Source: Penium margaritaceum
Taxonomy: Eukaryota; Streptophyta; Zygnematophyceae; Desmidiales; Peniaceae
Direction of reading: 5' to 3'
Assembly (NCBI GenBank): GCA_023375785.1
Contig: SZWC01003568.1
Coordinates: 90,735-111,679 of the forward strand
DNA: 20,945 nt
Both the position numbers and the translations under genes were made by a program. Shown one piece after another: positions 8,751-19,464 of the stretch. Each line of letters opens with the position of its first letter. Positions within the stretch are counted from its first letter, which is position 1. The notes below the pieces were generated by a model. It saw nothing but the letters and a program-made list of their open reading frames with translations, ran no database searches and was not told the origin of the DNA.

Positions 8751-9631
8751 CGTACTCTAGGCACAGGCACGGGTACCCTAGGCACAGGCGTAGGTAACAT
8801 AGGCACAGGCGCAGGTACTCTAGGCACAGTCGCAGGTACCCTAGGTACAGGCACAGGTAACCTGGGAACCGGCGCACGTACCCTAGGCACAGGCGCAGGT
8901 ATCCTAGGCACAGGCGCAGGTAACCTGGGCACAGGCGCAGGTACCCTAGGCACAAGCATAGGTACTCTAGGCACAGGCACAGGTACCCTAGGCATAGGCG
9001 CAGGTATCCTAGGCACAGGCGCAGGTACTCTAGGCACAGGCACAGGTACCCTAGGCATAGGCGCAGGTATCCTAGGCACAGGCGCAGGTATCCTAGGCAC
9101 AAGCGCATGTACCTAGGCACAGGCGCAGGTACCCTAGGCACAGGCGCAGGTACCCTAGGCACAGGCGCAGGTACCCTAGGCACAGGCGCATGTACCCTAG
9201 GGTCAAGCGCAGGTGCCCTAAGCACAGGCACAGGTACCCTAGGCATAGGCGCAGGTACCCTAGGCACAGGCGCAGGTACCCTAAGTACAAGCGTAGGTCT
9301 CTTAGGCACAGGCGCAGGTAACCTGGACACAGGCGCAAGTAACCTAGGCACAGGCGCACGTACCCTAGGCACAGGTGTAGGTACCGTAGGCACAGGCGCA
9401 CGTACCCTAGGCACAGGCGCAGGTACCCTAGGCACAGGCGCATGTACCCTAAGCAATGGCGCAGGTACCCTAGGCACAAGCGCAGGTTTCCTAGGGATAG
9501 GCACAGGTACCCTAGGCACAGGCGCAGGTACCCTAAGCACATGCGCATGTACCCTAGGCACAGGTGCAGGTACCCTAGGCACAGGCGAAGGTACCATAGG
9601 CATAGGCGCAGGTACCCTAGGCATAGGCGCA

Positions 9632-9841
9632 GGTAACCTTGGCACAGGCGCAGGTACCCTATGCACAGGCGCAGTTACCTTAGGCATAGGCGCAGGTACC
9701 CTACGCACAGGCACAGGTACCCTAGGCATAGGCGCAGGTAACCTTGGCACAGGCGCAGGTACCCTATGCACAGGCGCAGTTACCTTAGGCATAGGCGCAG
9801 GTACCCTACGCACAGGCACAGGTACCCTAGGCACAGGCTCA
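9632..9841. repeat. 105-bp pentamer tandem duplication
   Basis: Five units beginning GGTAACCTTGGCAC (9632-9736) are repeated at 9737-9841. Both contain CCCTATGCACAGGCGCAG, TTACCTTAGGCAT and CCCTACGCACAGGCAC in the same order. A diverged single copy of the block lies at about 10870-10976, the matching place in the next 1,133-bp repeat. Confidence 0.92.
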
Positions 9842-9904
9842 AGTACCCTAGGCACAGGCGCAGGTACCTTAGGCACAGGCGAAAGTACCCTAGGCACAGG
9901 CGCA

Positions 9905-12170
9905 GGTACCTAGGTACAGGCGCAAGTAACTTGGGCACAGGTGCAAGTACCCTAGGCACAGGCGTAGGTACCGGAGGCACAAGTGCAGGTACCCTACGCA
10001 CAGGTACATGTACCATGGGCACAGGCGCAGGTACCCTAGGCATAGGCGCAGGTACCCTAGGCACAGGCGCAGGTACCCTAGGCACACGCACACGTACCCT
10101 AGGCACAGGCGCAGGTACCCTAAGCACAGGCGCAGGTACCCTAGGCACAGGCGCAGGGACCCTAAGCACAAGTGTAGGTACCCTAGGCATAGGTGCAGGT
10201 ACCCTATGCACAGTCGCAGGCACCCCAGGCAGAGGCGCAGGTACCCTAGGGACAGGAGCAGGTACCTTAGGCACAGGCACAGGTACCCTAAGCACAGGCG
10301 CACGTATCCTAGGCACAGGCGCAGGTACCATAGGCACAGGCGCAGGTACCCTAGGGACAAGCGTAGGTGCCCTAAGCACAGGCACAGGTACCCTAGGCAT
10401 AGGCGCAGGTACCCTAGGCACAGGCGCAGGTACCCTAGGCACAGGCGCAGGTACCCAAGGCACAGGCGCAGGTACCCTAAGTACAGGCGTAGGTATCCTA
10501 GGCACAGGCGCATGTAACCTGGACACAGGCGCAGGTAACCTAGGCACAGGCGCACGTACCCTAGGCACAGCTACGGGTACCCTAGGCACAGGCGCACGTA
10601 CCCTAGGCACAGGCGCAGGTACCCTAGGCACAGGAGCATGTACCCTAAGCAATGGCGCAGGTACCTTAGGCACAGGCGCAGGTAACCTGTGCACAGGCGC
10701 ACGCACCCCAGGCACAAGCGCAGGTTTCCTAGGGACAGGCACAGGTACCCTAGGCACACGCGCAGGTATCCTAAGCACAGGTGCAGGAACCCTAGGCACA
10801 GGTGCAGGTACCCTAGGCACAGGCGAAGGTACCCTAGGCACAGGCGCAGGTACCCTAGGCACAGGAGCAGGTAACTTGGGCACAGGCCCAGGTACCCTTT
10901 GCACAGGCGCAGGTACCTTAGGCATAGGCGCAGGTACCCTACGCACAGGCACAGGTACCCTAGGCACGGGCTCAAGTACCCTAGGCACAGGCGCAGGTAC
11001 CTTAGGCACAGGCGCAAGTACCCCAGGCAGAGGCGAAGGTACCTAGGCACAGGCGCAAGTAACCAGGGCACAAGTGCAGGTACCCTAGGCATAGGCGTAG
11101 GTACCCGAGGCACAAGTGCAGGTACCCTAGGCACAGGTACAGGTACCATAGGCACAGGCGCAGGTACCCTAGGCACAGGCGCAGGTACCCTAGGCACAAG
11201 CGCAGGTACCCTAGGCACTGGCGTACGTACCCTAGGCACAGGCACAGGTACCCTAAACACAGGCGCATGTACCCTAGGCACAGGCGCAGGGACCCAAAGC
11301 ACAAGTGTAGGTACCCTACGCACAGGTGCAGGTACCCTATGCACAGTCGCAGGCACCCCAGGCACAGGCGCAGTTACCCTAGGGACAGGCGCAGGTACAA
11401 TAGGCACAGGCACAGGTACCCTAAGCACAGGCACAGGTATCCTAGGCACAGGCGCAGGCACCCTAGGCGCAGGCGCAGGTACCCTAGGCACAGGCACAGG
11501 TACCCTAAGCACAGGCACAGGTATCCTAGGCACAGGCGCAGGCACCCTAGGCGCAGGCGCAGGTACCCTAGGCACGGGCGCAGGTACCCTAAGCACAAGC
11601 ACAGGTACCCTAGGCACAAGCGCAGGTAACCTAGGCATGGGCACAAGTACCCTAGGGACAAGCGCAGGTATTCTGGGCATAGGCGCAGGTACCCTAGGCA
11701 CAGGTGCAGGTATCCTAGGCACAAGCGCAGGTACCATAGCGACAGGTGCATGTACCCTAGGCACAGGCGTAGGTAACCTGGGCACAGGTGCACGTATCCT
11801 AGTCACAGGTGCAAGTACCCTAGGCACAGGCACAGGTACCCGTGGCACAGGCGCAGGTACCCTAGGCACAGGCGCAGGTACCCTAGGGACAGGCGCATGT
11901 ACCCTAGGTACAGGCGCAGGTAACCTGGGCACATGCGCAGGTATCCTAGGCACATGCGCAGGTACCCTAGGCACAGGCGCAAGTACCTTAGGCACAGGCG
12001 CGGGTACCCTAGGCACAAGCGCAAGTACCCTAGGCACAGGCGTAGGTACCCTAGGCACAGGCACAGGTACCATAAGCACTAGCGCAGGTTCCCTAGGCAC
12101 AGGCACAGGTACCCTAGGCACAGGCGGAGATACCCTATGCACAGGCGCAAGCACCCCAGGCACAGGCGCA
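9905..12170. repeat. Higher-order repeat of about 1,133 bp, two diverged copies
   Basis: The unit at 9905 (GGTACCTAGG, one C missing) has its counterpart with the same deletion at 11038. The next units match in order: AAGTAAC, GCGTAGGTACC, two units with CACAAGTGCAGG or CACAGGTACA, then ACCATGGGC or ACCATAGGC. The offset is 1,133 bp (54 units minus 1 bp). CTCAAGTACC at 9838 and 10971 gives the same offset, and CACAGTCGCAGG near 10209 and 11343 is 1,134 bp apart. Segment 9110-9904 resembles 10340-11037 as well, but with extra small duplications. The right limit of copy 2 is approximate. Confidence 0.75.
11394..11561. repeat. 84-bp tetramer tandem duplication
   Basis: Four units (11394-11477) are repeated at 11478-11561. 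Each copy ends in the rare unit GGCACCCTAGGCGCAGGCG, at 11457 and 11541, exactly 84 bp apart. The first unit of the first copy carries TACAATAGG in place of TACCCTAGG. Confidence 0.92.
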
Positions 12171-12317
12171 AGAACCGTAGGGACAGGCGCAGTTACCCTA
12201 GGCACAGGCACAGGTACCCTAGGCACAGGCGGAGATACCCTATGCACAGGCGCAAGCACCCCAGGCACAGGCGCAAGAACCGTAGGGACAGGCGCAGTTA
12301 TCCTAGGCACAGGCGCA
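12108..12317. repeat. 105-bp pentamer tandem duplication
   Basis: Units 12108-12212 and 12213-12317 share the unusual series CAGGCGGAGATACCC, TATGCACAGGCGCAAGC, ACCCCAGGCAC, AAGAACCGTAGGGAC and CAGTTA. CGGAGATA occurs at 12125 and 12230. The copies look almost identical, so this duplication is recent. Confidence 0.93.
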
Positions 12318-14111
12318 GGTACCCTAAGCACAAGCGCAAGTACCCTAGGCATAGGTGCAGGAACCCTAAGCACAGGCGCACGTACCCTAGGCACAAGTGC
12401 AGGTACCCTAGGCACAGGCGCAGGTACCCTATGCACAGTAGCATGAACCCTAGGCGCAGGTACCCTAAGGATAGGCGCAGGTACCCGAGGCATAGGCGCA
12501 GGTATCCTAGGCATAGGCGCAGGAACCCTAGGCACAGGCGCAGGTACCCTAGGCACAGGCGCAGGTACCCTAGGCACAAGCGCAGATATCCTAGGGACAA
12601 GCGCAGGTACCCTAGGCACAGGCGAATGAAACCTGGGCGCAAGCGCATGTACCCTAGGCACAGGCGCAAGTACACTAGGCACAGGCGCAGGTATCCTGGG
12701 CACATGCACAGGTACCCTAGGCAGAGGCGCAAGAACCCTAGGCACAGGCACAGGTACCCTAGGCACAGGCGCAGGTATCCTAGGCACAGGCACAGGTACC
12801 ATAGGCACATGCACAGGTACCTTAGGCACAGGCGCAGGTACCCTAGGCATAGGCGCAGGTACCCTTCGCATAAGCGCAGGTACCCCAGGCACAGGCGCAG
12901 GTACCCGAGGCATAGTCGCAGCTACCCTAGGTACAGTCGCAAGTATCCTGGGCACATGCGCACATACCCTAGGCACATGCGCACGTACCCTAGGCACAGG
13001 TGCAGGTAACCTGGGCACAGGCGCAGATACCCTAGGCACAAGCGCAGGTACTCTAAGCACAGGTGCAGGTACCCTAGGCACAGGCGCAGGTACCCTAAGC
13101 ACAGGCGCAAGAACCCTAAGAACAGGCGCAGGTACCCTAGGCACAAGCGCAGGCATCCTAAGCACAGGCGCAGGTACCTTAGGCACAGGCGCAGGTACCC
13201 TAGGGACAAGCGGAGGTACCCTAGGCACAGGCGCAGGTAACCTGGGCACAGGCGCAGGTACCCAGGGCACAGGCGCACGTTCCCTAGGAAGAGGCGCAGG
13301 TACCCTAGGCACAGGCCTAAGAAACGTGGACACAGGCGCAAGTACCATAGGCACAGGTGCAGGTACCATAGGCACATGCGCAAGTACCCTAGGGACAGGC
13401 GCAGGTACCCTAAGCATAGGCGCAAGTACCCTAGGCACAGGCGCAGGTACTCTAGGAACAAGCGCAGGTACCCTAGGCACATGCGCAGGTACTCTAGGCA
13501 CAAGTACCCTAGGCACTTGCGCAGGTTCACCAAGCAAAGGCGCAGGTACCCTAGGGACAGGCGCAAGTACCCTAGGCACTGGCAGAGGTACCCTACGCAC
13601 AGGCGCAGGTACCCTAGGCACATGCACATGTACCATAGGCACATGCGCAGACACCCTAGGCACAAGCGCAGGTACCCTAGGGACTAGCGCAGGTACCCTA
13701 GGCATAGGTGCAGGTACCCTATGTATAGTCGCAGGAACCCCAGGCACAGGCGCACGTACCCTAGGCACAGGCGCAGGTACCCTCAGCACACATGCAGGTA
13801 CCCTAGGAACAGGCACAGGTACCCTAACCACAGGCGTAGGTACCCTAGGAACAAGCGTAGGTATCCTTGGTATAGGCGCAAGTACCCTAGGCACAGGCGC
13901 AGGTACCCTAGGCACAGGCGCAGGTACCCAAGGCACAGGCGCAGGTATCCTAGGCATAGGCGCAGGTACCTTAGGCACAGGCGTAGGTACCCTAGGGACA
14001 GACCCTGGTCTCCTAGGCACAGGCGCAGGTAACCTGGGCACAAGCGCAGGAACCCTAGGCACAGGCGCAGGTACCCTAGGCACAAGCGCAGGTAACCTGG
14101 GCACAGGCGAA

Positions 14112-14321
14112 GGTACCCTAGGCACAGGCGCAGGTACCCTTGGCACATGGGCAGGTACCCTAGGCACAGGCGCAGATACCCTAGGCACAAGCGTAGGTAC
14201 CCTAGGCACAGTCGCAGGTACCCTAGGCACAGGCGCAGGTACCCTTGGCACATGGGCAGGTACCCTAGGCACAGGCGCAGATACCCTAGGCACAAGCGTA
14301 GGTACCCTAGGCACAGTCGCA
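14112..14321. repeat. Perfect 105-bp pentamer tandem duplication
   Basis: Units 14112-14216 and 14217-14321 appear identical over all 105 bases. The diagnostic CACATGGGCAGG is near 14144 and 14249, followed by a GATACC unit, an AAGCGTAGG unit and a CAGTCGCAGG unit. Confidence 0.94.
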
Positions 14322-14614
14322 GGTACCCTAGCTACAGGCGCATGTAACCTAGGCACCGGCACACGTATCCTAGGCAAATGCGCAGGTACACTAGGCACAG
14401 GCGCACGTAACCTGGGCACGTTCCAGGTACCCTAGGCACAAGTGCAAGTACTCTAGGCACAGGTGCAGGTACCCTAGGCATAGGCGCACGTACCCTAGGC
14501 ATAGGCGCAGGTACCATAGGCACAGGCGCAAGTACCCTAGGCACAGTCGCAGGTACCGTAGGCACAGGCGCACGTACCCTAGGCACAGGCGCAGGACCCC
14601 TAGGCACAAGCGCA

Positions 14615-14802
14615 GCACCCTAAGCACAAGCGCAGGTACCCTAGGCACAGTCTCAGGTACCATAGGGACATGCGCAGGCATTCTAAGCACAGGCGCAGGT
14701 ACCCTAAGCACAGGCTCAGGTTCCCTAGGCACAAGCGCAAGTACCCTAAGGACAGGCGCAAGTACCCTAGGCACAAGCGCAGCACCCTAAGCACAAGCGC
14801 AG
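14615..14802. repeat. GCACCCTAAGC marker units, 167 bp apart
   Basis: A unit that lost one base and reads AGCGCAGCACCCTAAGCAC occurs at 14615 and 14782, 167 bp apart (eight units minus the lost base), and again at 20321. Flanking units also match in part, so these are probably copies of one mutated unit spread by duplication. Confidence 0.65.
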
Positions 14803-16019
14803 GTACCCTAGGCACAGGCGTAGGTACCCCAAGCACATATGCAGGTACCCTAGCCACAGGCGTAGGTACCTTAGGGACAGGTGCAGGTACCCTAGGCACA
14901 AGAGCAGGTACCCTAGGCACAGGCGCTGGTACCCTAGGCATAGGGGCAGGTTCCCAAGGCACAGGTGCAGGTACCCTAAGCACAGGCGCAGGTATCCTAG
15001 GCACAGGAGTAGGTAACCTGGGCACAGGTGCAGGTACCCTAAGCACAGGCCCAGGTACCCTAGGCACATGCGCACGTATCCTATGCACAGTTGCAGGCAC
15101 CCCAGGCACAGGGGCAGGTACCCTAGGGACAGGCGCGGGTACAATAGTTACAGGCGCAGGTATCCTAGGCACAGGCGCAAGTACCCTAGGCACAGGCGCA
15201 CAAACCTTAGGCACAGGCGCAGATACCCCAGGCACAGGCGCAGGTACCCTAGGCACAGGCGCAGGTACTTAGAGCACAAGCACAGGTACCCTAGGCACAG
15301 GCGCAGGTACCCTAGGCACATGCACATGTACATTAGGCACAAGCGCAGGTACCCTAGGCACAAGCGCAGGTACCCTAGAGACAGGCGCTGGTACCCTAGA
15401 CACAGGCGCAGGTAACCTGGGCACAGGCGCTGGTACGCTAGGCACATGCGTAGGTACCTTAGGCACAGGCGCAGGTAACATGGGTACAAGCGTAGGTACC
15501 CTAGGCACAGGCGCAGGTACTCTAGGCACAGTCGCAGGTACCCTAGGCACAGGCACAAGTACCCTAGGCACAGGCGCAGGTACCCTAGGCATAGGCGCAA
15601 GTACCCTAGGCACAGGCGCAGGTACCCTAGGCACAGGCGCAAGTACCCTATGCACAAGCGCAGGCACCCTAAGCACAAGCACAAGTACCCTAGGCACATG
15701 CGAAAGTTCCATAGGCACAGGCACAAGTACCCTAGGCATAGGCATAGGTACCCTAGGCACACGCGCAGGTACCACTGGCACAGGCGCAAGTACGCCAGGC
15801 ACAGGCGCAGGTACCCTAAGCACACGTGCAGGCACCCTAGGCACAGGCGCAGGTACCCTAAGCACAGGCGCAGGTACTATAGGCACAGGCGCAGGTACCT
15901 TAGGCACAGGCACAGGTACCCTAGGGACAGGCGCAGGTACGGTAGGCACAGGCACAAGTAACCTGGGCACAGGCGCAGGTACCCTAGGTAGAGGCACAAG
16001 TACCCTTGGCACACGCGCA

Positions 16020-16292
16020 GGTACCCTAGGCACAGGCGCAGGTAGCCTGGGCACAGGCGCAGGTACCCTAGGCATAGGCGCAGGTACCCTAGGCACAGGC
16101 GCAGGTACGCTAGGCACAGGCGCAGGTACCCTAAGCACAGGCGCAGGTACCCTAGGCACAGGCGCAGGTACCCTAAGCACACGCGCAGGTACCCTAGGCA
16201 CAGGCGCAGGTAGCCTGGGCACAGGCGCAGGTACCCTAGGCATAGGCGCAGGTACCCTAGGCACAGGCGCAGGTACCCTAAGCAAAGGCGCA
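16020..16292. repeat. 168-bp octamer duplication (partly decayed)
   Basis: The rare unit GGTAGCCTGGGCAC occurs at 16041 and 16209, 168 bp apart. In both places it is preceded by a CACACGCGCA unit and a standard unit, and followed by a standard-type unit carrying CATAGG. Similarity fades after about three units past the marker. Confidence 0.7.
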
Positions 16293-18540
16293 GGTACCCT
16301 AGGCACGGGCGCACGTACCCTAGGAACAAGCGCAGTTACCCTAAGCAGAGGCACAGGTACCCTAGGCACAGGCGCAGGTACCATAGGGACAGGGGCAGGT
16401 ACCCTATGCACAGGCACAGGTAACATGGGCACAGGCGTAGGTACCCTAGGCACAGGCGCAGGTACCCTAGGCACAGGCGCACGTACCCTTGGCACACGCC
16501 TAGGTAACCTGGGCACAGGAGCAGGTACCCTAGGCACAGGCGCAGGTACCCTAGGCACATGCGCAGGTACCCTAGGGACAAGCGCAGGTACCCTAAGCAC
16601 AGGCGTAGGTAGCCTAGGCACACGCGCAGGTACTCTAGGAACAGGCGCAGGTACCCTAGGCACAGGCAGAGGTACCTTAGGCACAGGCACAGGTACCCTA
16701 GGTATAGGTGCAGGCACCCCAGGCACAGGCGCAAGTACCCTAGGGACAGGCGCAGGTACCCTATGCATAGCGCAGGTACCCTAGGCAGAGGCGTAGGTAC
16801 CCTAGGCACAGGTGCATGTACCCTAAGCACAGGCGCAGGTAACCTAGGCACAGGCGCAGGTACCCTAAGCACAGGCGCAGGTATCCTAGGCTCAGGCGCA
16901 GGTACCCTATGGACAGTCGCAGGCACCTCAAGTACAGTCGTAGGTACCCTAGGGATAGGCGCAGGTACCCTAAGCAAACGCGCAGGTACCCTAGGCACAG
17001 GCGCAGGTACCCTAAGCATAGGCGCAGGTACCCTAGGCACAGACGCACGTATCCTAGGCACAGGCAAATACCCTATACACAGGCGCAGGTACCCTAGGCA
17101 CACGCGCAGGTACCCTAGGAATAGGCGCACGTACCCTAGGGACAGGCGCAGGTACCATAGGCACAGGCGTAGGTATTATAGGCACAAGCGCAGGTACCCT
17201 AGGCACTGGCGCATGTACCCTAGGCACAGGTGCAGGTATCATGGGAACAGGCGCAGGTACCATAGGCGCAGGCGCAGGTACCCTAGGCACAGGCACAGGT
17301 ATCTTAGGCATAGGCGTAGGTACCCTCGACACAGGCACAGGTACCCTAGGTATAGGAGCAGGTACCCTAGGCACAGGCACAAGTACCCTAGGCACAGGCG
17401 CAGGTACCCTAGGCACAGGCGCAGGTACCCTAGGCATAGGCGCAGGTACCCTAGGCACAGTCGCAGGTACCCTAGGTACAGTCGTAGGTAACTTGGGCAC
17501 AGGCACAGGTACCCTAGGAACAAGCGCAGGTATTCTAGGCACAAGCGCAGGTATCCTAGGCATAGGCGCAGGTACCGTAGGTACATGCGCAGGTACTCTA
17601 GGCACAAGCGCAGGTATCCTAAGCACAGGCGCAGGTACCCTAGGCACAGGTGTCGGTACCCTAGGCACAAATGCAGGCACCCTATGCAAATGCGCAGGTA
17701 CCTTAGGTACAGGCGGAGGTACCCTAGGCACAGGCGTAGGTACCCTAGGCACAGGCGTAGGTATCATGGGCACAAGCGCAAGTGTCCTAAGCACAGGCGC
17801 AGGTTCCCTAGGTACAGGCGCAGGTACCCTAGGCACATGCCCAGGAAACCTGGACACAGGCGCGAGTTCCCTAGGCACAGGCGCAGGAACCCTAGGCACA
17901 GGCGCATGCACCCTAGGCACAGGCGCAGGTACCCTGGGCACAGGCGCAAGTACCCTAGGGACAGGGGGAGGTACCCTAGGCACAGGCGTAGGTAACCTGG
18001 GCACAATCGCAGGTACCCTAGGCACAAGCGCAGGTACCCTAGGCACTGGCGCAGGTATCCTGGGCATAGGCACAGGTACCCTAGGCACAGGCGCAGGTAC
18101 CCTAGGCACAGGCACAGGTACCCTAGGCACAGGCACAGGTACCCTAGGCACAGTCGCAGGTACCCTAGGTATAGTCGCAGGTAACCTGGGCACAGGCGCA
18201 CATACCATAGGCACATGCGCAGGTACCCTAGGCACAGGCGCAGGTAACTTGGGCACAGGGGCAGATACCCTAGGCACAAGCGCAGGTACTCTGGGCACAA
18301 GCACAGGTACCCTAGGCATAGGCGCACGTACCCTAGGCACATGCGCAGGTACCCTAGGCACAGGCGTAGGTATCCTAAGCAGAGGCGCACATACCCTAGG
18401 CACAGGCACAGGTACCCTAGGCACAAGCTTAGGCACCATTAGCACATGCGGAGGTACCTTAGGCACAGGCTCAGGTACCCTAGGGACAGGCGTAGGTACC
18501 CTAGGCACAGGCGCAGGTAACCTGGGCACAGGCGAAAGTG

Positions 18541-19464
18541 CCCTAGGCACAGGCGCAGGTTCCCTAGGCACAGGCGCAGGTACCCTAGGCACAGGCCCAG
18601 GTAACCTGGACACAGGCGCGGGTACCCTAGGCACAGGCGCAGGTACTCTAGGCACAGGCGCATGTACCCTAGGGACAGGCGCAGGTACCCTAAGCACAGG
18701 TGTAGGTACCCTAGGCACAGGCGCAGGTACTCTAGGCACAGGTGCAGGTACCATAGGCACAGGCGCAGGTACTCTAGGCAAAGGCACAGGTACACTAGGC
18801 ACAGGCGCATGTACCCCAGGCACAAGCGCAGGTACCCTAGGCACAGGCGCAGGTACCCTAGGGACAGGCGAAGGTACCCTACGCAAAGGCGTACGTAACC
18901 TGGGCACAATCGCAGTTACCTTAGGCACTGGCGCAGGTACCCTAGGCACAGGCGCAAGTACCCTAGGCACATGCGCAGGTACCCTAGGCACTTGCGCAGG
19001 TACCCTAGGCACAGGTGCAAGTTCCCTAGGCACAAGCGCAGGTACCCTAGGCACATGCCTAGGTAACCTGGACACACGCGCAGGTACCTTAGCCACAAGC
19101 GCAGGTACCCTAGGCACAGGAGCATGTACCCCAGGGACAGGCGCAGGTACCCTAAGCACAGGCGCAGGTACCCTAGGCACAGGCGTAGGTACTCTAGGCA
19201 CAGGCACAGTTACCCTAGGCACAGGCGCAGGTACTCTAGGCAAAGGCACAGGTACCCTAGGCACAGGCGCATGTACCCCAGGCACTGGCGCAGGTACCCT
19301 AAGGACAGGCGCAGGTACCCTAGGCACAGGCGCAGGTACCCTAGGCACAGAGGCAGGTACCCTAGGCACAGGCACAGGTACCCTAGGCACAGGCGCAGAT
19401 ACCATAGGCACAAGCGCAGGTACCCTAAGGGTAGGCGCAGGTAGCCTAGGCATAGGCGCAGGTA
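18541..19464. repeat. Higher-order repeat of about 462 bp, two diverged copies
   Basis: Marker variants recur in order with an offset of about 22 units. AACCTGGACACA lies near 18608 and 19066, and CAAAGGCACAGGTAC near 18779 and 19241. Both are bracketed by a CATGTACCC unit and a GTACCCCAGGCAC unit. A further relative with AACCTGGACAC is near 17848. Copy limits are approximate. Confidence 0.65.

Noticed and set aside
10571..14419. Open frame of 1,282 codons (minus strand) with PRVPAPV heptads, and similar frames at 6206-9100, 966-3185 and 17054-19705 (minus) and 17241-19721 (plus, GTGAGTL heptads)
   Set aside because: A 21-bp repeat keeps any stop-free frame open indefinitely. Four of six frames are open at once (PRVPAPV, RLCLGYL, RYPRHRR, GTGAGTL), none is preferred, 1-bp deletions break each frame where they occur, and substitutions fall on all codon positions. 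There is no start context, signal peptide, domain or non-repeat body.
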